Source of the DNA: an uncultured Sphaerochaeta sp.
GTDB lineage: Bacteria; Spirochaetota; Spirochaetia; Sphaerochaetales; Sphaerochaetaceae
NCBI RefSeq assembly: GCF_963667405.1
Contig: NZ_OY763408.1
Location: 434,001-498,000, forward strand
Length of the DNA stretch: 64,000 bases
Direction of reading: 5' to 3'
The notes under the pieces were generated by a model. It worked only from the letters and a program-made list of their open reading frames with translations. It had not been told where the DNA came from and did not search any database. The translations under genes and the position numbers were made by a program. Shown here one piece after another: positions 17,621-25,816 of the stretch (position 1 is the stretch's first letter; every line of letters starts with the position of its first letter).

Positions 17621-18955
17621 ATGGATATCCGATTGTGGGAAGAACAGCTCTCTGACCTCAGCAAGCAGACACGACTGGATGCTGCCCTGAATCTGGGGCA
17701 GTCCATCAGGGAGGGGAGTCTGACAAGAACAGTGCTGGAGGAGGTGAACAACCATGTGCACACCACCTACTCCTTCAGCCCCTATGAGCCTTCTGCAGCC
17801 GCGTATGCGGCTTGGAAGGCGGGGTTGGGCATTGTCGGAAGCATAGACCACGATAGCATCGGGGCGGCAGAGGAAATGCTGCTCTCCTGTCAGCATCTCG
17901 GCCTTGCAAGCACGGTCGGCTTCGAGCTGCGGGTCAGTTTCCTCGATACCCCGCTCTCTGACAGGAAGATCAACAATCCTGACAGTGAGGGTATCGCCTA
18001 TATCTGCATCCACGGGGTTCCCCGTCAGAGAATCGGGGAGGTGGAAGCCTTCCTGAAGCCCTTGCAAGAGGTGCGCAACAAGCGCAACAAGGCGCAGGTG
18101 GAGGCTTTGCAGGCCCTCGTCGGCCAGTATGGCTTTGATCTTGACTTCGAGCGGGATGTCCTGCCCCTTTCACGCCATGAGGAGGGAGGTTCGGTCACCG
18201 AGCGTCACATCCTCTACGCAATGGCCAACCAGTGCATCGCCATGATGGGAAAAGGACAGAAGCTTGTCGATTTCCTGGAGAAGGAACTCGGTCTTTCTGT
18301 TCCTGCAAAGCTGGCGACCCTCTTGCTGGATGCGCAGAATCCACACTATGCCTACGACCTGCTGGGCCTCTTCAAGAGCTCATTTTTGCCGCGTTTCTTC
18401 ATTCAGCCCGGCAGGGAGGAGTGCCTTGATGTACGGGAGGTGGTTGCCTTCTCCAATCGCATCGGCTCCATTGCAGCCTATGCCTACCTGGGGGACATTG
18501 CACAGAGTGTCACCGGCGACAAGAAGGCGGAGAAGTTCGAGGATGAGTTCCTTGAGCAGTTGCTTGACCTCTTGGTTGACATCGGCTTTCCTGCCATCAC
18601 GTACATGCCTCCCCGCAATACCGAGGCACAGATGAAGCGCCTGCAGACACTTGCCAAGGCGCGTGGCTTGATGGAGATCAGCGGGGTGGACATCAACTCA
18701 AGCAGACAGAGCATGAACTGTCCAGAGTTGCTCCTGCCCTCTGCCCACCATCTGGTGGACAGTGCCTGGGCCTTGGTTGCCCACGAAAAGCTCTCTTCCG
18801 TCAATCCTGCCTTGGGGTTGTTCTGTCAGGACAATCCCCATGCAAAGGCAAGTCTGGAGAAGAGAATCGCCTATTATGCCTCTTTGGGGAGGGCGATGGA
18901 TGCAACCAAGCCGTACTCCCTGATTGAACAGTTTGAAGAAAAGGAGTTGTCATGA
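17621..18955 (+). CDS. PHP-domain protein of unknown role
   Basis: A 444-residue protein with the PHP metal-dependent phosphoesterase signature near its start: NNHVHTTYSFSPYEPSAA (HxH at 45-47) and GIVGSIDHDSIGAAEE (Asp76, His77, Asp78). After about residue 200 it is largely helical with no motif I recognise; SGVDINSSRQSMNCPELL near the end may supply further metal ligands. PHP proteins hydrolyse phosphate esters, but the substrate here is unknown. It sits between the E1 gene and a short-chain dehydrogenase whose start overlaps its stop (ATGA). No signal peptide. Confidence 0.75.
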   Translation: MDIRLWEEQLSDLSKQTRLDAALNLGQSIREGSLTRTVLEEVNNHVHTTYSFSPYEPSAAAYAAWKAGLGIVGSIDHDSIGAAEEMLLSCQHLGLASTVGFELRVSFLDTPLSDRKINNPDSEGIAYICIHGVPRQRIGEVEAFLKPLQEVRNKRNKAQVEALQALVGQYGFDLDFERDVLPLSRHEEGGSVTERHILYAMANQCIAMMGKGQKLVDFLEKELGLSVPAKLATLLLDAQNPHYAYDLLGLFKSSFLPRFFIQPGREECLDVREVVAFSNRIGSIAAYAYLGDIAQSVTGDKKAEKFEDEFLEQLLDLLVDIGFPAITYMPPRNTEAQMKRLQTLAKARGLMEISGVDINSSRQSMNCPELLLPSAHHLVDSAWALVAHEKLSSVNPALGLFCQDNPHAKASLEKRIAYYASLGRAMDATKPYSLIEQFEEKELS

Positions 18956-20109
18956 AGTTTACCCTACGCCTGGAGCAGGAGTTGCCCCCCGTCCTGCGGG
19001 GTCTGACCTTCGATGGCCAGAAAGGCTTGTTCATCCACCGGACCGAGGGAAAGAAGGTCGATCTCACGCTTCCTGCTGCACGGGTGGGGGATTCGGTCGA
19101 GGAGAAGGCCGGAGCGTGGAAAGCCCTTCTGGACGCTTACACCGAGGCAAGGAGGCTTTATCCTGCTGTCATCGGATTCGAAGGTCTTGAACTGCAGTTC
19201 GGACTGGGCACCAACTACGATGAGGCGGTGAGGGCCGAAGGGGTGAGTGCCCTTCCTGTCCTTCCCCCCTCCACCAGCCGCGCTGATGTGGTGCGCGACA
19301 AGATTGCCTTGGTCACCGGTGGTGCCCAGGGATTCGGGGAAGGCATGGTGCGATCCCTTGTCGAGCACGGGGCGTTTGTCTTCATTGCCGATATGAATGC
19401 GGAAGGGGCGCAAAAGCTTGCCGATGAGCTGAACTATGAGGCGTGCATCACGGTTGCCAAGAGTATTCCTGTCAATGTCACCGATGAGCTTTCGGTCATG
19501 CAGATGATGGATGAGGTCGCAAGTCAGACCGGCTCGCTCGACTTGTTCATCTCCAATGCCGGGGTGCTCAGGGCAGGTTCGGTCAAGAGCATGGCCCTGA
19601 AGGACTTCCAGTTCGTCACCAATGTCGACTACACAGGCTTTTTCATCTGCTCCAAGTTTGCTTCGCAGCAACTGGCCTTGCAGAATGCCGCTTCCCATGC
19701 CTACTACACCGATATCATTGCCATCTCCAGCAAATCGGGGTTGGAAGGTTCCAACAAGAACGGGGCGTACGCCGGGGCGAAATTCGGAACGATCGGGCTG
19801 ACGCAGAGCTTTGCCCTGGAGCTGGTCGAAGACAATATCAAGGTGAATGCCGTATGCCCGGGCAACTTCTTGGATGGTCCGCTCTGGTCGGATCCTGAGA
19901 AGGGCCTGTTTGTGCAGTATCTTGCAGCGGGGAAGGTTCCCGGAGCCAAGACGATTGCAGATGTGAGACGGTTCTATGAGGCCAAGGTGCCCATGAATCG
20001 CGGGTGCAGGACCGAGGATGTCATGAAGGCGATCCTGTACATAGTCGAACAGACCTATGAGACTGGCCAGGCGGTCCCGGTGACCGGCGGGCAGGTCATG
20101 CTGAACTAG
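18952..20109 (+). CDS. Short-chain dehydrogenase with N-terminal extension
   Basis: An NAD(P)-dependent oxidoreductase of 385 residues. The Rossmann core starts near residue 115: TGGAQGFGEG (122-131), SNAG (201-204), catalytic Ser260, Tyr273 and Lys277 in GAYAGAKFG. The first 110 residues form a separate domain I do not recognise. The core resembles sorbitol-6-phosphate 2-dehydrogenases and the dehydrogenase half of RhaEW. Either reading fits rhamnose use: oxidation of lactaldehyde, or of a deoxyhexitol phosphate together with the adjacent SorE-like enzyme. Its start overlaps the PHP gene stop. Confidence 0.82.
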   Translation: MKFTLRLEQELPPVLRGLTFDGQKGLFIHRTEGKKVDLTLPAARVGDSVEEKAGAWKALLDAYTEARRLYPAVIGFEGLELQFGLGTNYDEAVRAEGVSALPVLPPSTSRADVVRDKIALVTGGAQGFGEGMVRSLVEHGAFVFIADMNAEGAQKLADELNYEACITVAKSIPVNVTDELSVMQMMDEVASQTGSLDLFISNAGVLRAGSVKSMALKDFQFVTNVDYTGFFICSKFASQQLALQNAASHAYYTDIIAISSKSGLEGSNKNGAYAGAKFGTIGLTQSFALELVEDNIKVNAVCPGNFLDGPLWSDPEKGLFVQYLAAGKVPGAKTIADVRRFYEAKVPMNRGCRTEDVMKAILYIVEQTYETGQAVPVTGGQVMLN

Positions 20110-20118
20110 GAGTATCCC

Positions 20119-21393
20119 ATGAAAACACGTGCTATCAGACTGTATGGCGTCAATGACCTGAGACTTGAGGAGTTTGAGCTTCCCCCCATCGCGCAGGATG
20201 AGATTCTTGCCAAGGTGGTCACCAACAGCATCTGCATGAGTGATCACAAGGCTGCAGAGCAGGGAGCAAGCCACAAGCGGGTGCCCAATGACATCGACAA
20301 GAACCCCATCATGCTCGGCCATGAGTTCTGTGGCGAGATAGTTGAGGTGGGTGAGAAGTGGAAATCCAAGTTCAAGGTTGGCTCGCGCTTCTCGATCCAG
20401 CCGGCTCTCAACTACCAGGGTACCCTCGATGCACCAGGCTATTCGTTCCGCTATATCGGAGGCGATGCCACCTACGTCATCATCCCTCATCAGGTGATGG
20501 AACTCGACTGCCTGCTTCCCTATGACGGAGAGGCTTTCTTCCTGGGCAGCCTTGCTGAGCCTGTTTCCTGTGTGGTGGGAACCTTCCATGCAATGTACCA
20601 CACGACCAACGGCAGCTATGTCCACGATATGGGCATCGTCGAAGGCGGCAACCTTGCCATCATCGCCGGAGTGGGCCCGATGGGTCTCTCTGCCATCGAC
20701 TACGCCCTGCACAACACCGGACGCAAGCCCGGCAGGCTTGTGGTGACCGATATTGATGATGCGCGGCTTGCCAGGGCACAGTCCTTGTACAGCCTCGAGG
20801 ATGCCAAGGCAAATGGGGTGGAGTTGATCTACCTGAACACCAAAAACCTTGCAGACCCGGTGAAAACAATGATGGAGCTCACCGAGGGCCATGGCTTTGA
20901 TGATGTGCTGGTCATGGCTCCGGTCCGTGCACTGGTTGAGCAGGCCGATGCCATTCTTGCCAAGGATGGGTGCCTGAACTTCTTTGCAGGTCCGAACAAG
21001 ACCGATTTCTCAGCCAGCATGAACTTCTACAATGTGCACTACGGCTCCACCCACATCGTCGGCACCAGCGGTGGCAACACCGATGACATGCGCGAGTCGC
21101 TCGCCCTGATGGAGAAGGCTTTGATCAACCCGGCCGCCATGGTGACGCATATCGGTGGTCTTCCGGCCGTTCCTGAGGCGGTCATCAATCTTCCTTCCAT
21201 CCCCGGTGGCAAGAAGATGATGTATACCCATCTTGATTTTCCGCTCACGGCCTTGGATGATCTGGCGGAAATCGGGAAAGACAATCCTTTGTTTGCCCAC
21301 CTCGCGGTACTGGTTGAGAAACACAATGGCCTTTGGAATGCCGAGGCCGAGGCGTATCTCATGGAGCACTGCACCAAGCGCGTCAAGGAGTAA
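20119..21393 (+). CDS. Zinc-type dehydrogenase, L-sorbose-1-phosphate reductase-like (SorE)
   Basis: A medium-chain dehydrogenase of 424 residues. Likely catalytic zinc ligands are Cys39 (ICMSDH) and the His68/Glu69 pair in MLGHEFCGE; the four-Cys structural zinc loop is absent. The nucleotide site is AGVGPMGLSAIDY. Length and overall pattern resemble SorE, which reduces L-sorbose-1-phosphate to glucitol-6-phosphate and works with a short-chain dehydrogenase, exactly the neighbour found here. A rhamnulose-1-phosphate-like substrate is therefore possible but unproven. It lies 9 bases after that dehydrogenase and 2 bases before rhamnulokinase. Confidence 0.8.
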   Translation: MKTRAIRLYGVNDLRLEEFELPPIAQDEILAKVVTNSICMSDHKAAEQGASHKRVPNDIDKNPIMLGHEFCGEIVEVGEKWKSKFKVGSRFSIQPALNYQGTLDAPGYSFRYIGGDATYVIIPHQVMELDCLLPYDGEAFFLGSLAEPVSCVVGTFHAMYHTTNGSYVHDMGIVEGGNLAIIAGVGPMGLSAIDYALHNTGRKPGRLVVTDIDDARLARAQSLYSLEDAKANGVELIYLNTKNLADPVKTMMELTEGHGFDDVLVMAPVRALVEQADAILAKDGCLNFFAGPNKTDFSASMNFYNVHYGSTHIVGTSGGNTDDMRESLALMEKALINPAAMVTHIGGLPAVPEAVINLPSIPGGKKMMYTHLDFPLTALDDLAEIGKDNPLFAHLAVLVEKHNGLWNAEAEAYLMEHCTKRVKE

Positions 21394-21395
21394 GG

Positions 21396-22823
21396 ATGAA
21401 GAAGCATATTGCCATCGATCTGGGGGCCTCCAACGGGCGGGTCCTGGTAGGGGACCTCTCCAGCTTTGAGGTGGTTCACCGGTTCGTCACCCACAATGAC
21501 CAGATCCTGGGGGAGTTCTATTGGAACATCCAGGGTCTGTTCAGTGAGATCAAGGTTGGGCTTCGCAAGGCCTTCGCCCTCTATGGGGATGCGATTGCCT
21601 CCATCGGCATCGATACCTGGGGGGTGGACTACGTGCTCACTGATGCGAAGGGCAGCCTGGTCTCGTTGTGCTATCACTATCGTGACAGCCGCACCGACGG
21701 CCTGATCGAGGAGGTTGCCCAAAAGCTCGGTGGCAAGATGCGCATCTATGAGCAGACCGGCATTGCGTTCCAGCCGTTCAATACGCTCTACCAGCTGAGG
21801 GCGATGCAGCGCGATCGTCCCCAGACCCTTGCCGCTGCCGCCCACTATCTCTCGGTTCCCGATCTGCTTGCCTATTGGCTGACCGGGGTCATGAGCAATG
21901 AGCGCAGCCATGCATCGACGACCCAGCTCTACGATCCAAGGACAGGGACCTGGGCATGGAAGCTCATCGATGAGCTTGGGCTGGACCGTTCGCTCTTTTC
22001 CCCGATTGTGGACAGCGGAACCGTACTTGGGCCCCTGACGGTGGAAGTCTCCCACGAGGTGGGAGCTCCCGCTTCAGTGGTCGTCATCGCCACAGCAGCC
22101 CACGACACCGCCAGTGCGGTGGCTGCTGTTCCTTCAGCGGAGGGTGAGACGCCCCTATATATCTCCAGCGGCACCTGGTCGCTGCTGGGTGTTGAACTGG
22201 AAACTCCCCGCATGGATGAGCAAGCCCTGCAAAGCGGCTTCACCAATGAGGTCGCTGCAAGTGGGAAAATCCGGTTCCTCAAGAACATCATGGGGATGTG
22301 GATCCAGCAGGAGTGTGTGCGGCATTGGGAGAAAGAAGAGGGGACCGAGATCGCCTGGAAGACCTTGGATGAGCAGACAATCGCCTGCGCTTCCTATCAG
22401 GGATGGATCGACCCCACCGACCAACGGTTCCTCAAGCCAAACACCCATGACAATCTCATGGTCGACCGAATCAACAGCTGGTGTGATGAGCACGGTATCG
22501 GGCGTCCTGCCTCCAAGGGTGAGTACATGGTTGCCATCTACCGCGGCCTTGCGAAAGCGTATGCCAAAGCGATCAAGGATCTGGAGTCGGTGCTGGAAAC
22601 AAAGTTCTCATCGCTGTACATCATCGGCGGTGGCTGCAAGAACGAGATTCTTGACCAGTGGACAGCTGCGGAGACCGGACTGACGGTGTATGCCGGACCT
22701 GTGGAGGCCACGGCTTTGGGCAACCTCATCGTCCAGGCATGGGCTGCCGGGGGGATTTCCAGCCTGCAGGAGGGACGTGACCAGATCAGGGCGCAAGGTA
22801 TGGTGAAGGTGTTCCGGCCGTAG
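21396..22823 (+). CDS. rhaB: Rhamnulokinase
   Basis: Phosphorylates L-rhamnulose at O1 with ATP. The 475-residue FGGY kinase matches RhaB throughout: AIDLGASNGRV (phosphate loop), SIGIDTWGVDYVLTD, YRDSRTDGL, FQPFNTLYQLRAM, YISSGTWSLLG and IIGGGCKNEILDQ with GPVEATALGN in the ATP domain. The ATG at 21396 follows AAGGAGTAAGG, 2 bases past the preceding stop. It closes the DeoR-headed operon rather than sitting with rhaA, so the kinase step depends on a different regulator from the isomerase and aldolase. A terminator follows. Confidence 0.94.
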   Translation: MKKHIAIDLGASNGRVLVGDLSSFEVVHRFVTHNDQILGEFYWNIQGLFSEIKVGLRKAFALYGDAIASIGIDTWGVDYVLTDAKGSLVSLCYHYRDSRTDGLIEEVAQKLGGKMRIYEQTGIAFQPFNTLYQLRAMQRDRPQTLAAAAHYLSVPDLLAYWLTGVMSNERSHASTTQLYDPRTGTWAWKLIDELGLDRSLFSPIVDSGTVLGPLTVEVSHEVGAPASVVVIATAAHDTASAVAAVPSAEGETPLYISSGTWSLLGVELETPRMDEQALQSGFTNEVAASGKIRFLKNIMGMWIQQECVRHWEKEEGTEIAWKTLDEQTIACASYQGWIDPTDQRFLKPNTHDNLMVDRINSWCDEHGIGRPASKGEYMVAIYRGLAKAYAKAIKDLESVLETKFSSLYIIGGGCKNEILDQWTAAETGLTVYAGPVEATALGNLIVQAWAAGGISSLQEGRDQIRAQGMVKVFRP

Positions 22824-22843
22824 GATCACCATGAGCTTTTTCG

Positions 22844-22876
22844 TACTGGGTTTTTTCGTAGACCCAGTATTTTTTT
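22844..22876 (+). terminator. Terminator of the DeoR-rhaB operon
   Basis: TACTGGGT (22844-22851) pairs with ACCCAGTA (22862-22869) and is followed by seven T bases. It ends the operon 20 bases past the rhaB stop and separates it from the regulatory region of the next transporter. Confidence 0.85.
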
Positions 22877-22882
22877 GACAAT

Positions 22883-22896
22883 TGTAAAGGTTTACA
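22883..22896. promoter_or_regulatory. LacI-type operator 1 upstream of the second sugar ABC operon
   Basis: TGTAAAGGTTTACA is a palindrome with one central mismatch. It begins 3 bases after a perfect TTGACA hexamer (22875-22880), so repressor bound here would block a promoter starting with that -35. Its centre is 77 bases from that of operator 2, a distance compatible with looping. Confidence 0.7.
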
Positions 22897-22925
22897 GCAT
22901 TCCATAAGGCTCTAAAAAAACAAAT

Positions 22926-22946
22926 ATCTGTACTGAAGGTACAGAT
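22926..22946. promoter_or_regulatory. Inverted repeat of a different type
   Basis: ATCTGTAC and GTACAGAT, eight bases each, flank the 5-base spacer TGAAG. The half-site differs from the LacI-type motif on either side, suggesting a second regulator or an RNA hairpin if transcription starts upstream. Confidence 0.5.
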
Positions 22947-22959
22947 ACGAGAATTATCT

Positions 22960-22973
22960 TGTAAACGTTTACA
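22960..22973. promoter_or_regulatory. LacI-type operator 2
   Basis: TGTAAACGTTTACA is a perfect 14-base palindrome with the central CG typical of LacI/GalR operators. It ends 8 bases upstream of the -35 of the likely operon promoter. The LacI repressor at 26823 is the obvious candidate to bind it. Confidence 0.78.
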
Positions 22974-22981
22974 TTTTTTCG

Positions 22982-23010
22982 TTGACAAATGCAAAAACCG
23001 ATGGGAATAT
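22982..23010 (+). promoter_or_regulatory. Likely promoter of the second sugar ABC operon
   Basis: TTGACA (22982-22987) and GAATAT (23005-23010) are 17 bases apart. A further inverted repeat, TCGTTCT (23037-23043) with AGAACGA (23054-23060), lies in the untranslated leader. Other TTGACA hexamers at 22875 and 23015 lack a convincing -10. Confidence 0.55.
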
Positions 23011-23118
23011 GGATTTGACAAAAGGGAATTAAAAAATCGTTCTAGAAAGCGAAAGAACGAGAACGTATCAAGCTTGCCAGGAGGCGTAATCCTGGATAAC
23101 GAACAAAAGGAGTTTCCT

Positions 23119-24195
23119 ATGAAAAAAATGGTGGCTATTCTCTTGGTGCTCGCACTGGTATGTACGGGTATCTTCGCCCAGGGTTCTTCCGAATCCAAGA
23201 GCGATTCGGTAAAGATCGGTGCCTTGATCCGCAACCTGAACGAACAGTTTGTCAAGGACTATGCGGACAACCTTCGCAAGCTCGCCGCTGAGAAGGGTGT
23301 GGAACTGAACCTTCAGGATGCACAGGGCGACGTCGCCCGTCAGCTCGACCAGCTGAACACCCTGATCACCCAGGGCTACAAGTATTTTGTGATCATCCCC
23401 CAGGATACCAGCGCTACTGAGCAGATGGCTCAGCAGATCAAGGCAGCCGGTGGTGGTGCTTCCTTCTCCAACATCCAGCCCTCCGTCGAGGCACTGAAGG
23501 TCGGAAAGGATTTCTATCTCGCTTCTTCCCCCGAATTGGTCGCAGGCCAGTATCAGGCTCAGATCATCGACGAGTACTTCACCAAGTATCCTGCCAAGGC
23601 TCCCAACAAGGTCCTGAACATTCTTTACCTCCAGGGCCAGCTTGGTCACCCCGCCCAGATCAGCCGTGAAGCCGGTCTCATCGATACCCTCAAGAGCCTC
23701 GGCTATACCGTGAACTTCATTGCCCGTGACACCGCTGACTGGTCACCGGACAAGGCTCAGGAAAAGATGGACACCTGGCTTGCAGCACACAGCGGCAAGT
23801 TCAACCTGGTCGTTGCACAGAACGACGGCATGGCACTCGGTGCTGTTGAGTCCCTGATCACCAACGGTCTGGTCGACAACGATCCTTCCGATGGCACCAT
23901 CCTGACCTTCCCGGTCATCGGTATCGATGCCACCGCTGATGCCCTCAACTCCATGGATCAGAACAAGCTCTATGCAACCGTTCTGCAGGACTCCGTCGGT
24001 CAGAGCAGCACCGCTTTCGAGCTGGCATACGCCATGGCTACCAAGGGCACTGCCAGCGGCATGACCGCTTGGGGCATTGCACCGGCCAAGGAAGTGATCA
24101 GCGAAGCTCCGGCCAATGATGCAGCAGTCATTGCACAGTGCTACCTGGTACCCTTCAAGCCTGTTACCAAGGCCAATTACAAAGACCTGATGTAA
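23119..24195 (+). CDS. Sugar ABC transporter substrate-binding protein (ribose/galactose type)
   Basis: A 358-residue secreted binding protein: signal peptide ending GIFAQG, then a type I periplasmic fold with GALIRNLNEQFVKDYADNL, YFVIIPQDTSATEQMAQQI, VVAQNDGMALGAVESL and VIGIDATADALN, as in MglB and RbsB. The ATG follows AAGGAG. It heads an operon with an ATPase, one permease and a LacI repressor. Sugar specificity is not readable; shared operators with fucI/fucU make L-fucose or a related sugar the best inference. A perfect hairpin follows the gene. Confidence 0.87.
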   Translation: MKKMVAILLVLALVCTGIFAQGSSESKSDSVKIGALIRNLNEQFVKDYADNLRKLAAEKGVELNLQDAQGDVARQLDQLNTLITQGYKYFVIIPQDTSATEQMAQQIKAAGGGASFSNIQPSVEALKVGKDFYLASSPELVAGQYQAQIIDEYFTKYPAKAPNKVLNILYLQGQLGHPAQISREAGLIDTLKSLGYTVNFIARDTADWSPDKAQEKMDTWLAAHSGKFNLVVAQNDGMALGAVESLITNGLVDNDPSDGTILTFPVIGIDATADALNSMDQNKLYATVLQDSVGQSSTAFELAYAMATKGTASGMTAWGIAPAKEVISEAPANDAAVIAQCYLVPFKPVTKANYKDLM

Positions 24196-24209
24196 GAAAC
24201 ATCGCAGAT

Positions 24210-24235
24210 GTGTCTCCTGCTCCGGCAGGAGACAC
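24210..24235 (+). terminator. Intercistronic stem-loop after the binding-protein gene
   Basis: An 11-pair perfect stem (GTGTCTCCTGC with GCAGGAGACAC) around TCCG, without a strong T run. It sits in the same place as the hairpin after rhaS and probably sets subunit ratios by protecting the upstream message. Confidence 0.75.
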
Positions 24236-24287
24236 TTCATGAATGCCGTCTTGCCACGTGCTGCGGGAAAACAGAAGAGGAAGAGAG

Positions 24288-25790
24288 ATGAGTGCAACAT
24301 ATGCCCTGGAGATGGAATCTATCACCAAGGTATTCCCCGGAGTTCGGGCCTTGGATGAAGTCACACTTCGGGTTAAGCCGGGAACGGTGCATGCCCTGAT
24401 GGGTGAGAATGGGGCTGGTAAGTCTACATTGATGAAGTGTCTGTTCGGTATTTACAAAGAGGATGAGGGAACCATCAAGCTCAATGGGGAAGTCTGCCAT
24501 TTCAAGGACTCCCATGATGCGCTGAAGCGCGGTGTTTCCATGATCCACCAGGAGCTGTCCAACGTTCCCGAGCGGTCGGTTGCACAGAACCTCTATCTGG
24601 GTCGTGAGCCGCTCAAAGGTTTTGGACTCATAGACCACAAGAAAATGAACGAGGATACTGCTGACCTGCTCAAGCGTCTGGAGATAGACATCAAGCCGGA
24701 ACGCAGGATCGGGTCGCTTTCCATCTCCATGCAGCAGACGTGCGAGATTGCAAAAGCGGTCTCCTACAATTCGAAGGTGGTGGTCATGGACGAGCCTACC
24801 AGCTCGCTGACCGACAACGAGGTTGCCCACCTGTTCAAGATTATCCGCCAATTGCGGGAGCAGAATGTGGCGATCGTCTACATCTCCCACAAGATGGAGG
24901 AGATTTTCGCCATTGCTGATGAGGTGAGCGTCATGCGTGACGGTAAGATGATCGGTACCTACCAGACGGAAGAGCTTACCAACGACAAGCTGATTTCCCT
25001 GATGGTTGGGCGCGATGCAAACCTACGGTTTCCTTCAGTTTCCAGCACCATCGGTGATGTGCTCCTGAAAGTTGACAACCTTTGCTCCCCGAATCCCCGT
25101 TCATTTCAGGATGTCTCCTTTGAACTCCACCGTGGCGAAATCCTGGGTATCGGCGGGCTTGTCGGTGCCCAGCGTACCGAGTTGATGGAAGCGCTTTTCG
25201 GGGTTCGTGCGACCAGCTCGGGAACGATTGTGCTCAAGGGGGAGGAGATCTCTTCCATGAGCCCACGAAAGGCGATCGACCACGGCATGGGCATGATCAC
25301 CGAGGATAGGAGAGGGAGCGGGATCTTTCCCTTGATGAACATCTCCTCCAATACCAGCATCGCCAGTCTCCGGGAGTACCTGTCAAAGCTCGGTTTGCTC
25401 AAGCACAAGGAGCTGAAGCAAGCTTCCACACGCTACAACGAAACCTTGCGGACCAAGACTCCGACGATGGAGACGCTGATCCAGAATCTGTCGGGGGGAA
25501 ACCAGCAGAAGGTCATCATCAGCCGATGGCTGATGACGTTGCCGGACATTCTCATCATGGATGAGCCGACAAGAGGCATCGATGTCGGTGCCAAGTTTGA
25601 GATTTATCAGATCATGAGCCAGTTGGCCCAGCAGGGGAAGGCCATCATCATGGTCTCCTCCGAGATGCCTGAGTTGATCGGCATGTCCCATCGGGTCATG
25701 GTTCTCTGCTCCGGTCGTTGCACCGGTATCCTGGACAAGAGCGAGTGCTCCCAGGAGAACATCATGCGTCTTGCCACCAAGTTCATGTAA
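24288..25790 (+). CDS. Sugar ABC transporter, duplicated ATP-binding protein
   Basis: A 500-residue MglA/RbsA-type ATPase. Domain 1 has GENGAGKST, LSISMQQTCEIAKA (a variant signature) and VVMDEPTSSL. Domain 2 has the degenerate P-loop GLVGAQRTEL, LSGGNQQKVIISRW and IMDEPTRGIDVG. The ATG at 24288 follows GGAAGAGAG, a fair ribosome site. It pairs with the permease at 25817 and the binding protein at 23119. Confidence 0.9.
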   Translation: MSATYALEMESITKVFPGVRALDEVTLRVKPGTVHALMGENGAGKSTLMKCLFGIYKEDEGTIKLNGEVCHFKDSHDALKRGVSMIHQELSNVPERSVAQNLYLGREPLKGFGLIDHKKMNEDTADLLKRLEIDIKPERRIGSLSISMQQTCEIAKAVSYNSKVVVMDEPTSSLTDNEVAHLFKIIRQLREQNVAIVYISHKMEEIFAIADEVSVMRDGKMIGTYQTEELTNDKLISLMVGRDANLRFPSVSSTIGDVLLKVDNLCSPNPRSFQDVSFELHRGEILGIGGLVGAQRTELMEALFGVRATSSGTIVLKGEEISSMSPRKAIDHGMGMITEDRRGSGIFPLMNISSNTSIASLREYLSKLGLLKHKELKQASTRYNETLRTKTPTMETLIQNLSGGNQQKVIISRWLMTLPDILIMDEPTRGIDVGAKFEIYQIMSQLAQQGKAIIMVSSEMPELIGMSHRVMVLCSGRCTGILDKSECSQENIMRLATKFM

Positions 25791-25816
25791 GGAAAAGAGG
25801 GAGATACGGAATAATC

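Noticed and set aside
18964..20892. A 642-codon open frame on the minus strand.
   Set aside because: It lies antisense to two well-supported dehydrogenase genes, has no ribosome site, and its translation has no recognisable domain. It results from strong third-position G/C bias.
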